A stretch of 64,000 nucleotides of DNA, taken from NCBI RefSeq assembly GCF_002009015.1, contig NZ_LZDE01000342.1, forward strand, positions 1 to 64,000, written 5' to 3'. This document shows positions 38,032 to 46,978 of this stretch, one piece after another. The position numbers and the translations under genes are program-made. Positions within the stretch are counted from its first letter, which is position 1; the number at the start of each line of letters is the position of its first letter. The notes under the pieces are model-generated. The model worked only from the letters and a program-made list of their open reading frames with translations, was not told where the DNA came from and searched no databases. Source of the DNA: Microbulbifer mangrovi. GTDB lineage: Bacteria; Pseudomonadota; Gammaproteobacteria; Pseudomonadales; Cellvibrionaceae.

Positions 38032-41028
38032 TCAGAAGTCCATACCAACAGACAATTGGACTCGGCGCGGCGCGTAGTAACTGCGAGGCTCACCGTAAGC
38101 AACATAACCCACTTCCGGATCCACGTTGTAGCCAGTTTGGCGATCGAATACGTTAAATACATCCGCTCGGAATTTCAGCGCGTAATCGGCAAAAACGTTG
38201 AAGTTCTGCGTATAGCTCAGATCCATCTGCCAGTGGCTAGCTGTTCGACGACTACCTGCTGGTTCGGCAAAACGACTGGTAGCACTGGAGTAACCGTAGG
38301 GCGTGCCATCCCAGTTTTCCCAAGGCTGGCCTGACTGATACACGAGGTAGGCACCAACATTTGCATTCCAGTCCAGGGTGTATTGACCAAATACCTTAAA
38401 CAGGTTGGGCTTATCACCGCGCAGAGTACCCTCCCGGTTATCCCATACCTGGCGACCCTTACCATCGGCCAACCAAGAGGAGCCAATAAAGGAGTTGGCA
38501 TCGTTCGTCCAAGTGGTGTTGTCCTGGTCGAAGTTACCCCGGTAACGGCTACGCGTGTAGGATGCATTTAGATAGGTTCGCTCACCAACCCAGGTTGCCT
38601 CCAGGCTGAACTCCAAGTACTTGGTGTAAGCGTCATCAAGCTCCGCAATAACATAAGTTGCGGACGGACTCTCAACTTCTGCAAGCTTGGCATCCAGGTC
38701 CGGAATATACAGCCCCTTCGCCGCAATTGAATCCGGCACACAGAAATCACCTTCACCATCCTGATTCTCATCAACACCGTAGCAACCGTAAGTACGAGAA
38801 CCATTCCAGGTATCTTCCCAGAAGTGAGAACCTTCACGATAGCGAATGTGGGAGCGCACACTGAAGCCGTGATCCAACTCCTTGGTGGTACCAATAGTTA
38901 ACTCGTCGACACGGCGCGGTTTTATTCCATCTTGGAAAAACTTACCTGTGGAACCTTCACGACCAGAGGACTGGATAAACTCCCCATTTTCATCCCAATA
39001 AACTTCCAGAGTCTGCTGGGTACCGCGATCCCACGAAGCGGCACGAGCCAGGGAGCTTGCAGCAGGGTTGTATTGGGCGAAACTCGCGAACACGGTATCC
39101 GAGTCATTGTAAGACCAAGTGACACCTAAACGTGGCTGGATCATGTCCTTCCAGTCCACCTTGTGCATCTCGTACTTTGTGCCTGGGGACAACTCATACC
39201 CTGAAAGGTTACCGCCGACCTCCCGCAGTCCCTGACCATAAAGAGTGTCCTGACTCATCAGAAAACCGACGTCGAAAATGAAATCACCCCAGGAAATAGA
39301 ATCGTTGACCTCAAAATTCTGAGTCACGACAAAGGAATCAATCGGCGGGACTCGACTACCATCAGCCTGAGCCAAACTCATTTGCTCAGTCAAGCCGTAA
39401 AAACGCGCATTATCCGGCGCATTAGTATCCTCTGCACCATCGATGACACGAATGCTACCCCAGCCATTAGATGTGCGCAGCAGGCGCTCTTGCCCCTCGG
39501 ACCACTGGTAACCGACATGCAAATCATGGGAAGTGGAACCTATTTCCATGGTGTGATCCAGAGCAACCTCGAAACTCTCGCGATAGAAGCTAATCTCGTC
39601 ATTCTGGTAATAACCACCGACACCACCACCGCCTGTCGCCACCCCATCCTCAATGTAGCCATACTGGTCGACAAACGGCTGTACAAGTGCATTCCACGCG
39701 GGATCATCAGTGCTCAGGTCGGGTACGTAGAAGTAGCCCATCTGATCTAGGTTAGCGATATCCAGCGCCTGCCCCACGGCGGGCTGGACCGCTAGACGAG
39801 TATCCGGAACCGCAATGGTTTCCAGAGCGTAATCACTGTATTGGAAGCTCACGGTGGTGCTGTCATTGATTACCCAGGAGCCGTCCACGGACAGAATGTC
39901 CATGCCAGACATCTCACCAACGGACACGGAATCCGCCTCATCAAATGAGATCGATGCACCCTCGTTGACACGTTCTGAAGTACGATAGGCAGCATTCAGT
40001 AATACGCTATCGATCGGGGCCCAAGTCAGCTTGCCGTAGTACTCATCGCGCTCACTTGAGTAATCCTTGGTGGGGCCGTATGCAGTTTCCTTGTTGTCGC
40101 GGAATTCACGCGGCCCATAGTAGGAGCCATAGAAAAACAACTGATCCTCAATGATCGGGCCGCCAACATTGGCCGTCATCCAGCTGTAGTCGGTTTCAGC
40201 ACGAGTCCCCTCCTTGGTTTCACCCCGCATGCCTGCGTTCTGAAGCCTGTATTCGACACTGCCCTTGTACTCGTTGGTGCCGGACTTGGTCTTCGTATTC
40301 ACAGAAACACCACCGGCACGGTTAAAGCCGATTGCGCGAGCGCCACCGCGCTCAATAGAAATCTGCTCTACGTCTTGACTGGAGGGCTCTGCGGACAGAG
40401 TACCAAATAACGGCAAGGTGACGTTTACCCCATCGAATTTGTAAACATTGTCTTGACCGTGACCACCAGCGCTTGGGCCACGAATACTATCCTGGGTGTA
40501 CTGAACACCAGGCGCCAACTTGAGAAGATCGCGAAGGTCCTGCCCCACTGGTAATCGACTAATAACATCCTCACCAATCGCGTCAGACAGGGAAGCATTG
40601 CCGCCGACGACCACTTGCTGGCCCGTCACTTCGACCTCTTCCAGGTTACCTGCGGACTCAGGGACCATCACCACGCTTACATTGGACTTCTGATCGAGTA
40701 AGACGCGAGTGGTGACAGCGCGGGTAATGCCGTCTGCAGTGGTAAGTTCAAGCACGTAAGTGCCGGGAATCAGCGCCGGTAGTCTGAATTCGCCGTCCGC
40801 ATCTGTTTTTACGGTTCTGCTCTTCGGCATTACTGGGCTACTTGCTGTAATGGTTACGCCCGCCGCTTCGACATTTTCATCGAGATAGACAGTACCCTGG
40901 ATACTTCCGGATTGCTGAGCAGCAACAGACATGGAAAACAACACGCCTGCTACAGCGGCCGCAGAACGTGTAAGTGTTGTCGAGGTTGCTGTCTGGAGCG
41001 AGGAGCTCAATTTCGTTTTCTGGAACAT
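38032..41028 (-). CDS. Oar-like TonB-dependent receptor with carboxypeptidase-regulatory domain
   Basis: Outer-membrane receptor of 998 residues. A signal peptide ends near SVAAQQ. A carboxypeptidase-regulatory-like beta-sandwich follows (SGSIQGTVYLDENVEAAGVT to about residue 115). A TonB-box-like EEVEVTGQQ, a plug domain (LRDLLKLAPGVQYTQDSIRG, NVYKFDGVNV, ISIERGGARAIGFNRAGG) and a long barrel ending in QLSVGMDF complete it. This is the Oar/SusC-like class that takes up large or oligomeric ligands. I chose ATG 41028 because GGGAGG lies six bases before it. It has the best palindrome of the locus upstream, so a peptidoglycan fragment is the proposed cargo; that is inference. Confidence 0.93.
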   Translation of the reverse strand: MFQKTKLSSSLQTATSTTLTRSAAAVAGVLFSMSVAAQQSGSIQGTVYLDENVEAAGVTITASSPVMPKSRTVKTDADGEFRLPALIPGTYVLELTTADGITRAVTTRVLLDQKSNVSVVMVPESAGNLEEVEVTGQQVVVGGNASLSDAIGEDVISRLPVGQDLRDLLKLAPGVQYTQDSIRGPSAGGHGQDNVYKFDGVNVTLPLFGTLSAEPSSQDVEQISIERGGARAIGFNRAGGVSVNTKTKSGTNEYKGSVEYRLQNAGMRGETKEGTRAETDYSWMTANVGGPIIEDQLFFYGSYYGPREFRDNKETAYGPTKDYSSERDEYYGKLTWAPIDSVLLNAAYRTSERVNEGASISFDEADSVSVGEMSGMDILSVDGSWVINDSTTVSFQYSDYALETIAVPDTRLAVQPAVGQALDIANLDQMGYFYVPDLSTDDPAWNALVQPFVDQYGYIEDGVATGGGGVGGYYQNDEISFYRESFEVALDHTMEIGSTSHDLHVGYQWSEGQERLLRTSNGWGSIRVIDGAEDTNAPDNARFYGLTEQMSLAQADGSRVPPIDSFVVTQNFEVNDSISWGDFIFDVGFLMSQDTLYGQGLREVGGNLSGYELSPGTKYEMHKVDWKDMIQPRLGVTWSYNDSDTVFASFAQYNPAASSLARAASWDRGTQQTLEVYWDENGEFIQSSGREGSTGKFFQDGIKPRRVDELTIGTTKELDHGFSVRSHIRYREGSHFWEDTWNGSRTYGCYGVDENQDGEGDFCVPDSIAAKGLYIPDLDAKLAEVESPSATYVIAELDDAYTKYLEFSLEATWVGERTYLNASYTRSRYRGNFDQDNTTWTNDANSFIGSSWLADGKGRQVWDNREGTLRGDKPNLFKVFGQYTLDWNANVGAYLVYQSGQPWENWDGTPYGYSSATSRFAEPAGSRRTASHWQMDLSYTQNFNVFADYALKFRADVFNVFDRQTGYNVDPEVGYVAYGEPRSYYAPRRVQLSVGMDF

Positions 41029-41156
41029 GGATGGCCTCCCAGGCATTTATTGTGTTTGTCCCCATGGGGAAAGAGTTGATCTGTTCTCAACTTCCCATCA
41101 GCGCCGGTAGTGGTGCGTAGTTATTGGTTCTCAGTCAGTAGCATCTATCGGTCAAA

Positions 41157-41203
41157 CCGATAAAATATATCTTTAGCACTCAACGCAAGGAATAAGATAT
41201 TCC
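41157..41203. promoter_or_regulatory. Best palindrome of the locus, upstream of the Oar-like receptor
   Basis: GGAATA-AGA-TATTCC at 41189-41203 is a perfect 6-3-6 inverted repeat and defines the consensus. A weak copy CCGATA-AAA-TATATC (7 of 12) is at 41157-41171, exactly 32 bp away. The strong site directly abuts a -35-like TTGCGT on the minus strand, so bound protein could touch RNA polymerase. Confidence 0.65.
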
Positions 41204-41516
41204 AAGAGCATTCTGCGAAAAAAATTCCCTTCAGGCGAGAGGAAAATCATAAAAAATTCAATAAAATTTCTTCAAATTATAAAAAAGACAGCTTAGACAG
41301 CTTGGTTAGACGTATGTATCAACACTAGGAATTCTCGCGCTGAGGTCCCACAAGATTAAGAATCACTCAAAAGGAATAATTACGCAGGTGCTATAGCAGC
41401 CCCAAAAAACACTTTAAACGCCATTTAGTGGAAACTGTCAGGTAAGGATTGAGGATTCAGCTAATGGCGCGATGTTCCTGATAGCGACGATGTAACTCAA
41501 AAACGAGCCACATATC

Positions 41517-41563
41517 CACTTATAAAATTCCAAAAATACTACACAGTCGGAATATTTTATTTG
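41517..41563. promoter_or_regulatory. Palindrome upstream of the amidase gene
   Basis: GGAATA-TTT-TATTTG at 41549-41563 matches 10 of 12 arm positions. A right half-site AATTCC at 41526-41531 is in the 32-bp phase position. The amidase start is 208 bp downstream, farther than at the other genes, so the link is weaker. Confidence 0.45.
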
Positions 41564-41770
41564 TAGAATGAGTAAAGCAAACAACAATCTGGCGCGTAAA
41601 ACGATATTAGTGAACGTTAATACGCCAACAGGAATGACTTATGCTGAGCCAGAGAATAGCTGGGGATCGCTCATAGCAGACCATTCACCTATCGCTCTAA
41701 TCGATCGACGGTGATTCGCCAAACGTTTCAAAATACTTAGCTTTGGGGGCAAGGCGCTGAAGGATTCACT

Positions 41771-42754
41771 ATGTCAGGCAAAATAATACAAACACTGGGG
41801 CGCGCCGCCCTCCTCGCTTCTGCGGTATCCGCAGCTTTACTGAATTCAGGCTGCACCAACACAAGTAGCGGCCTCAATCACACGAGTGACGCCTACAAAA
41901 TCGAAGTCGTCGAATCAAAAAATGCGAGTGAGCGTGTTCGGTTCCTGGTGATGCATTTCACCACAATCGACTTCGATACCTCATTGCGGGTACTCACCCA
42001 ACCTAGTTCTTCGCCGGTAAGTTCTCATTACCTGATTCCAGAAAGCAACGATCCCAGTTACCCGCACGACGATCTGCGGGTGTATCAGCTAGTGGACGAA
42101 ACCCGCCGGGCGTGGCATGCGGGAACAAGTATCTGGGAAGACCGCAGCCAGTTGAACGACCACTCCATTGGTATTGAGATAGTTAACAAAAGTCACTGTC
42201 ACCCGCCCGCTGAATCTACACCGGAAGCTGAGACAGAGGCAGTATGCTTCTTCCCGGACTTCGACTCCAAACAAATGGAATTGGTGATTGCACTCTCGAA
42301 GGATATTCTCGCGCGCTATCCGGATATCTCACCTACCCGCGTGGTAGGCCACGGAGACATTATCCCTCACTGGAAAATTGATCCCGGTCCCAAGTTTCCC
42401 TGGCAGCAGCTGGCAGAAGCGGGTATTGGTGCGTGGTTTGATGATGAAACAGTAACGCGTCACCTGGATTACCTGAATGGCAACACTAGCAGTGACCGGG
42501 AAAGCGTGCGCTTGCGATTTGCCCAGTGGCTCAGAGATTATGGGTACGGAATTGATCCGGAAACGGCAACGGATGAAGAAATCACTCTCTATACCCGCGC
42601 CTTCCAGTACCACTTCCGCCCTTGGAAAGTGGATGGTGAGGTAGATAATCACAGTCGAGCAATTTTGCTCGCGCTACTGGAAAAGTATTTCCCACAAAAG
42701 CTCAGTGGTTACCCCGATATCAATCAGGCGGTGCTGGCTGCCAAGGACTCCTGA
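41771..42754 (+). CDS. N-acetylmuramoyl-L-alanine amidase, AmiD/AmpD-type lipoprotein
   Basis: Zinc amidase that removes the peptide from MurNAc, 327 residues. A lipoprotein signal ends in LLNSGC (C28). Ligands expected for the family are His62 (VMHFT), His194 (GHGDIIPHWKIDPG) and Asp204, with the H-to-D spacing of ten residues as in AmpD. Lys202 and Glu136 (SIGIEIVN) also correspond to AmpD active-site residues, and WHAGTS is the substrate loop. A C-terminal helical segment (about 225-320) looks like a peptidoglycan-binding domain of the AmiD kind (RLRFAQWLRDYGYGIDPETA). Outer-membrane-anchored location is expected. It stands alone on the plus strand. Confidence 0.93.
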   Translation: MSGKIIQTLGRAALLASAVSAALLNSGCTNTSSGLNHTSDAYKIEVVESKNASERVRFLVMHFTTIDFDTSLRVLTQPSSSPVSSHYLIPESNDPSYPHDDLRVYQLVDETRRAWHAGTSIWEDRSQLNDHSIGIEIVNKSHCHPPAESTPEAETEAVCFFPDFDSKQMELVIALSKDILARYPDISPTRVVGHGDIIPHWKIDPGPKFPWQQLAEAGIGAWFDDETVTRHLDYLNGNTSSDRESVRLRFAQWLRDYGYGIDPETATDEEITLYTRAFQYHFRPWKVDGEVDNHSRAILLALLEKYFPQKLSGYPDINQAVLAAKDS

Positions 42755-42778
42755 AGACTCGCAGGAACAGTCGAAACT

Positions 42779-42800
42779 CCTCCCTGTGTAATCAGGGAGG
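42779..42800. terminator. Hairpin after the amidase gene
   Basis: CCTCCCTG-N6-CAGGGAGG, a perfect 8-bp stem 24 bp after the amidase stop, lacks a following T run. It is a possible weak or Rho-assisted terminator. Confidence 0.45.
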
Positions 42801-43031
42801 ATGACAGTGCCTTCCCCCCTTATAAAGCAATTCACTGAGCGCCAGGGAGAGCCCGTCTTCCGTCGCTATCGCGCAACCGGTGACGCCATCCACCATACCC
42901 ACGCCAACCAATGCCTCGAGGCAGTCGGATAATACGAAGCCGTCAAAAAGCGGGCGCCTGATACAGGCAGGTCCTGTAACTGCGAACGCACCTGCTATTT
43001 TTCTAATTTCGGCACCTGCAAGTGTGAAGAT
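42792..43031 (-). pseudogene. Open 79-codon stretch downstream of nagZ, probable gene remnant
   Basis: The 345-bp gap between the amidase and NagZ genes contains an uninterrupted minus-strand frame from an upstream TAG to a TGA. It has no ATG start until deep inside (ATG in GVGMVDGVTG). The translation (LAGAEIRKIAGAFAVTGP, later FDGFVLSDCLEALVGVGMVD, then GVTGCAIATEDGLSLALSEL) has amino-acid use like real protein. The last part has a hydrophobic/turn rhythm reminiscent of roadblock/LC7 folds. I do not recognise it. A truncated relic is the simplest reading; chance is possible. Confidence 0.3.
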
Positions 43032-43099
43032 CTATACCGATATCACTAAATGACCAACCAAAGGGGGAACAAATAGTATTCGCTGGCGTTGTAGTATCC

Positions 43100-45049
43100 T
43101 CACCCTTCATCGCTCGTGTAAGCGTTGTCCGTATGTAGTCTGCTGGTTACGGAAACCGTCACCGGCATTTGGCCTGAGGCTGGTTCCGTGCTGACAAGCG
43201 CATTGGCCAGAGCTCGGTATATCGGTCCCTCCAGGCTCTGATTGGGTCCGATATAAGCCTTGTAGTCGAAACTTGCCAGGTGCACATCCGCAAGGGTCTC
43301 GAAGCGCGTAGCCTCGTATGGCGAGCGCATGCTGATAAACACCGTTTTCGCCCCGCGTGCATTCGCCGCTTGCAGTGACCGACGATAAATATCGTAGAGA
43401 GCCTCAGAGTCGATGGTACGCTCCTGTAATGCTGGAAGGTCTTCCATTCCGCCGAGTTCAACCGCGCTTTCCGCCGGCACAATACTCGCGACGATCAGGG
43501 TATCTGCATTCGACCGGGCAACTTCCGTCACTGCCTGCTTAGGCGCAAGTAGCGAAACTTCCGCATCACTTACCCCTGCCAGTGCGATACTGAATGCCTT
43601 GCCTATGGCACGATTGGGCGCAAGTATCTGTACCCGCTGAGTTTTCGCGTCAATCACGGGTAATGCAGACAGTCGCGGCTCAAAAATATGGGTCAGCGCT
43701 GCACTCGCCAGGGAGTCCGCAAGTGCGCGATGCTCAGCAGAGGCCAATACCTTTGCCGCACCGTCGACAGCCTCGGCCTCTTCAAGCTGGGCCCATTGTT
43801 TGTCCACATAGACCTGCTTCAAGCGTTGCACCCGAGCCACAGAAGTATCCAGTTCATCCAGTGATAGCTCACCAGCCTGCAGCGCAGAAACCACCCGGCC
43901 GATCAGACGATCCAGCTGTACCAAATCCTCCGGGTAACGAATTTTGACCGGCATCAGTGCGATGTCCGCACCCGCAGCGAAGGTATTTACCACGGCCTCT
44001 TCCGGCGTAAAGTAGTCGCTGATGCCGGCCATATTGAGGGAGTCGGTCACAATCACCCCCTGATAACCCATCTGTTCACGCAGAATGCCAGTGAGGATTT
44101 TGCGAGACAGCGTCGCGGGTGCAAGCATCTGCTCACCGGAGAGGGAGGTAAGCGTTTTAGTGTCCAACGCCGGATACTGGATATGTGCGGTCATCGTCAG
44201 CGCCGGTTGCGCGTTATGGATGACCTGTTGAAAGGGCAACAGATCCACCGCGCGAGCCCGATCCATGGAGCGCTCCACCCGCGGTAGCCCTGTGTGGCTG
44301 TCGACGCTGGTATCCCCGTGGCCGGGAAAATGCTTTACCGTTGCAGCAACACCGCGTCGCTGAAATGCCGCGACACTCGCCGATCCGAGATCCGCCACCA
44401 CCTGTGGGTTCTCGCTATAGGAACGCACATTAATTACCGGGTTGTCCGGGTTGCTGTTTACATCCAGCGTAGGGGCAAAATTCACATTGAACCCCAGCGC
44501 GCGCAGCTGATCCGCCATCACTTCTGCCGTAGCGCTGGCAAAACGGTCGCCTTCGCGGGCATAGGTCGCACCGATGGCCATGTTACCGGCAAAAGCCGCG
44601 GCTTCATCTCTCGGCAAGCGGTTTACACGGCCGCCCTCCTGGTCGATACCAATCAACAACGGCAAACCACTGCGCGACTGCGCGGCAGCCTGCTGCAGGG
44701 CTCTATTGAGTCTTACGATTTGCGCGCTATGTTCCAGGTTATCGGCAAACAGAATAATGCCACCGAGGTCGGTATCCCGAATCATGCTGGCAAGTTCCGA
44801 CGGAAGCTCTGTCACCGGGTTATCGCACTGGCGGTTACCCTCCTTGCCCGCCATAGGCCGCTGCACGTCTGGACAGAAATACCGGATATCGAGCATCAGC
44901 TTTTGCGCCACCTTCTGGCGCAGATCCAGTTTATGGTCCGTGTGAGGCGTCAGCTCTGCGCTTGTCTTCTCACATCCGGCAATCCCGGAGGCAATGGACA
45001 TCACTGCGCAAAACCCTGCGACCCTGGACAGAACGCCTTTAACCCGCAT
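43100..45049 (-). CDS. NagZ-type GH3 beta-N-acetylglucosaminidase, lipoprotein
   Basis: Removes GlcNAc from muropeptides. 649 residues, about twice the length of the cytoplasmic E. coli NagZ, because a C-terminal GH3_C-like domain (about 400-620) follows the TIM barrel. A lipoprotein signal ends in GIAGC (C26), so it works outside the cytoplasm like Bacillus NagZ. The NagZ loop KHFPGHGDTSVDSH has the catalytic Asp250/His252 dyad. The nucleophile is Asp336 in GVIVTDSLNMAG, and IGIDQEGGRVNRLP is the substrate loop. The ATG at 45049 has a poor ribosome site. A palindrome pair lies just upstream and a divergent LysR gene starts 370 bp away. Confidence 0.94.
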   Translation of the reverse strand: MRVKGVLSRVAGFCAVMSIASGIAGCEKTSAELTPHTDHKLDLRQKVAQKLMLDIRYFCPDVQRPMAGKEGNRQCDNPVTELPSELASMIRDTDLGGIILFADNLEHSAQIVRLNRALQQAAAQSRSGLPLLIGIDQEGGRVNRLPRDEAAAFAGNMAIGATYAREGDRFASATAEVMADQLRALGFNVNFAPTLDVNSNPDNPVINVRSYSENPQVVADLGSASVAAFQRRGVAATVKHFPGHGDTSVDSHTGLPRVERSMDRARAVDLLPFQQVIHNAQPALTMTAHIQYPALDTKTLTSLSGEQMLAPATLSRKILTGILREQMGYQGVIVTDSLNMAGISDYFTPEEAVVNTFAAGADIALMPVKIRYPEDLVQLDRLIGRVVSALQAGELSLDELDTSVARVQRLKQVYVDKQWAQLEEAEAVDGAAKVLASAEHRALADSLASAALTHIFEPRLSALPVIDAKTQRVQILAPNRAIGKAFSIALAGVSDAEVSLLAPKQAVTEVARSNADTLIVASIVPAESAVELGGMEDLPALQERTIDSEALYDIYRRSLQAANARGAKTVFISMRSPYEATRFETLADVHLASFDYKAYIGPNQSLEGPIYRALANALVSTEPASGQMPVTVSVTSRLHTDNAYTSDEG

Positions 45050-45419
45050 AACAAATAACCAATTACAAATGTAAGTTCAATATTGAATATTTTATTCTTC
45101 ACATTTAGCGCCACGGTGCAACAGGAAGTTTGCACAAAGTAAAAGGAAGCGAAAATGCTCCCAAGTGGTTCACAGGATGAGGATCAAGTTAAAGCTCAAC
45201 ACAAGACCACCAACCAAAACAGATCAACGCCTGCTTTTCCCCCAGCGCGCCCTGATACAGTGAATTCCATCAAACGAAAATGTGTGGCCACGGCCTGCCC
45301 CAACATGGCTTCAGGTTCAGCAGCCTGTAGTGACAGATCGTTACAAACACTGACACTCACTAGGTCCAATATCGACTAACCACCACATAACGATAATTAG
45401 AGAAACTATCGGGTCATAT
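45050..45419. other. nagZ / lysR intergenic region
   Basis: 370 bp with the palindrome pair at 45052-45098 beside nagZ. The rest (45100-45419) should hold the lysR promoter. I see no convincing gene: a 74-codon plus-strand frame at 45155 has no ribosome site or protein-like composition. No clear T-N11-A LysR box could be picked with confidence. Confidence 0.5.
45052..45098. promoter_or_regulatory. Tandem palindrome upstream of nagZ
   Basis: TGAATA-TTT-TATTCT at 45084-45098 matches 10 of 12 arm positions. A weak copy CAAATA-ACC-AATTAC (8 of 12) at 45052-45066 is exactly 32 bp away and almost touches the nagZ start codon at 45049. The right arm AATTAC is identical to that of the site at 15575. 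Confidence 0.6.
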
Positions 45420-46337
45420 ATGGGATCGCGCTTTTTTATTGCTCCTGAACAGCTGGAAGCATTTGAGGCCGCGGCACGCAGCGGATCTTTTTCTGCAGCG
45501 GCGCGTTCTTTGGGCAAGGCGCAGTCCACGGTTTCGGGATTGATTAGCAACCTGGAGATTGACACAGGCCTCAACCTGTTTGATCGCTCCGGTCGCGAGC
45601 CAAAACTTACCGCACAGGGGCGCTCGCTACTGCACGATGTACGCTCACTACTCAATTCTTACTCTCGCTTTGACGCCAAGAGTCGCAGCCTCAATGCCGG
45701 GCTGGAGGAAGCTCTCACCATTGCGGTCGATGAATCCGCGATCGAGCTTAAATTACTGACTCAAAGCCTGAAATCTTTTTACGAGGAGTTCGGCACCGTC
45801 AGCGTGACGTTATTACATGCATCTGGCGAAAGCGCCGCAATACTGGTACGCGAGGGAAAGGCAGATATCGGAATTGTTCCCAGCCAGAGCGATTACCCGG
45901 AAGACTTCGACTTCCGCGGTGTGGGCAACGGTTCGTTTGTTTTGGTTGCTGGCAAGAGTCATGCACTTAGCACGCTGGACACCGTTCGCATTCAGGATCT
46001 GCACAACCACCTGCATCTCCGTATCAGCACAAGCAGTGACACGACATCAATGCCGAAAAACGATCTCGGTGATCGTATCTGGTATCTGGAGAGCTGTACG
46101 CTGTTAATGACCATGCTTACTGCCGGACTGGGCTGGGCGTCTACCCCACTGCATATTGCACGGCCGCATATCGACAGCGGTGCAATCAAGATTCTCGACA
46201 CAGATTTCCAGCTGACCTCCCCCCCTTATTGCACCGATATTATCTGGTCGCGGCGTAAAGCACTGGGGACAGCGGGTGAGCGCTTGATCGACGAAATCTC
46301 ACACGTATTATCAAGCGAGGCCATGGAACCTGCCTGA
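45420..46337 (+). CDS. LysR-type transcriptional regulator
   Basis: 305-residue LysR regulator. The winged HTH is at the N-terminus (LEAFEAAARSGSFSAAARSL, then GKAQSTVSGLISNLEIDTGL and NLFDRSGREPKLTAQG). The substrate-binding domain follows from about residue 90 (LTIAVDESAIELKLL, ADIGIVPSQSDY). It is divergent from nagZ, an arrangement typical of a LysR gene and its target. AmpR, the LysR regulator that senses muropeptides, is a tempting analogy, but I see no specific AmpR similarity. The ribosome site before ATG 45420 is weak. Confidence 0.9.
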   Translation: MGSRFFIAPEQLEAFEAAARSGSFSAAARSLGKAQSTVSGLISNLEIDTGLNLFDRSGREPKLTAQGRSLLHDVRSLLNSYSRFDAKSRSLNAGLEEALTIAVDESAIELKLLTQSLKSFYEEFGTVSVTLLHASGESAAILVREGKADIGIVPSQSDYPEDFDFRGVGNGSFVLVAGKSHALSTLDTVRIQDLHNHLHLRISTSSDTTSMPKNDLGDRIWYLESCTLLMTMLTAGLGWASTPLHIARPHIDSGAIKILDTDFQLTSPPYCTDIIWSRRKALGTAGERLIDEISHVLSSEAMEPA

Positions 46338-46401
46338 GCAGGCTCGCATGCAAACGATCATCTGGCGCGTGCCAGGTAGAAACCCAGCAAATCGTGCCAG
46401 C

Positions 46402-46647
46402 TTACCAGTGCAACTGAACTCTAAGCGGCGAAGTCTCATCCTCGAGCCCGCACATTTCCTCATACGGGGTCAGCTGTTCCAGCCAAACCTCCTCGAGTTT
46501 GTGACTGTGAAAATGATCGCGGATCTCTTCCAGGCAGTGAAACCGGTGGGGCCTATCCTTTCTGTCCGTCAAGAGCTCCCTGCCATTCTCATCTACGGCC
46601 TCAACGAGATAAAACTGTCCCTCCAGGGAAAGAATATGTAGGTTCAT
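46402..46647 (-). CDS. Small DUF6482-like protein
   Basis: 81-residue acidic cytoplasmic protein without signal or membrane segment. The start MNLHILSLEGQFYLVEAVDE, then a Gly-Arg-Glu-Leu turn and a C-terminal helix (LEEIRDHFHSHKLEEVWLEQ), match small Pseudomonas-group proteins of unknown function. ATG 46647 has AAGGAGG four bases upstream, a strong site, which decides the start against an upstream in-frame candidate at 46686. Function unknown. Confidence 0.8.
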   Translation of the reverse strand: MNLHILSLEGQFYLVEAVDENGRELLTDRKDRPHRFHCLEEIRDHFHSHKLEEVWLEQLTPYEEMCGLEDETSPLRVQLHW

Positions 46648-46978
46648 GTTACCTCCTTCGGCGCTCACGGCACGCACTGCCAGCATGACCTCTTACCAGC
46701 TTAAGATGGCAACAGTGGAACGGGAAATAACGGTTTCCTCGGGATTTCCCCAAACTGCGCACGAGCCTTGCCAGCCGCCTATCCTCGTCCGTACTCCCGA
46801 TCATCTAGAACCCGACCATACGGTCTAGCGGTGTAGCCGATAGTGGTTTGCAGGCCGCTTTGGTATCCTTGCGCGCTTGTGCCATTCGCCCGCAACGGGA
46901 GGCTCCTGTCCCGTCCCCGGCCCCGGAGGCCGGCACAGAAAAACAAATAACCCACTGTTTTATAAAGATTTTTTATTC
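46648..46978. other. Region upstream of mutS
   Basis: 331 bp holding the start regions of the divergent DUF6482-like gene and mutS. A short GACC-ATAC-GGTC repeat is near 46813, and a GC-rich self-complementary stretch (GGCCCCGGAGGCCGG) lies at 46919-46933, perhaps a hairpin in the mutS leader. No gene seen. The mutS ribosome site is weak. Confidence 0.4.

Larger units (their letters stand above)
41029..41770. other. 742-bp divergent regulatory region
   Basis: AT-rich region between the Oar-like receptor and the amidase, with no supported gene. It carries two palindrome pairs (listed separately). In the receptor leader (41147-41161) it carries a perfect inverted repeat ATCGGT-CAA-ACCGAT that could form a hairpin near the 5' end of the mRNA. 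A -35-like TTGCGT (41188-41183, minus strand) abuts the 41189 palindrome. A lone GGAATAATTACG at 41373 may be a further half-site. The middle portion (41240-41510) shows nothing recognisable. Confidence 0.6.

Noticed and set aside
43063-43082. GGAACAAATAGTATTCG as an operator copy downstream of nagZ
   Set aside because: It needs a five-base centre and lies at a 3' end with no gene starting from it.
45155-45379. 74-codon plus-strand frame between nagZ and lysR
   Set aside because: There is no ribosome site, its composition is not protein-like and it ends within the lysR promoter region.
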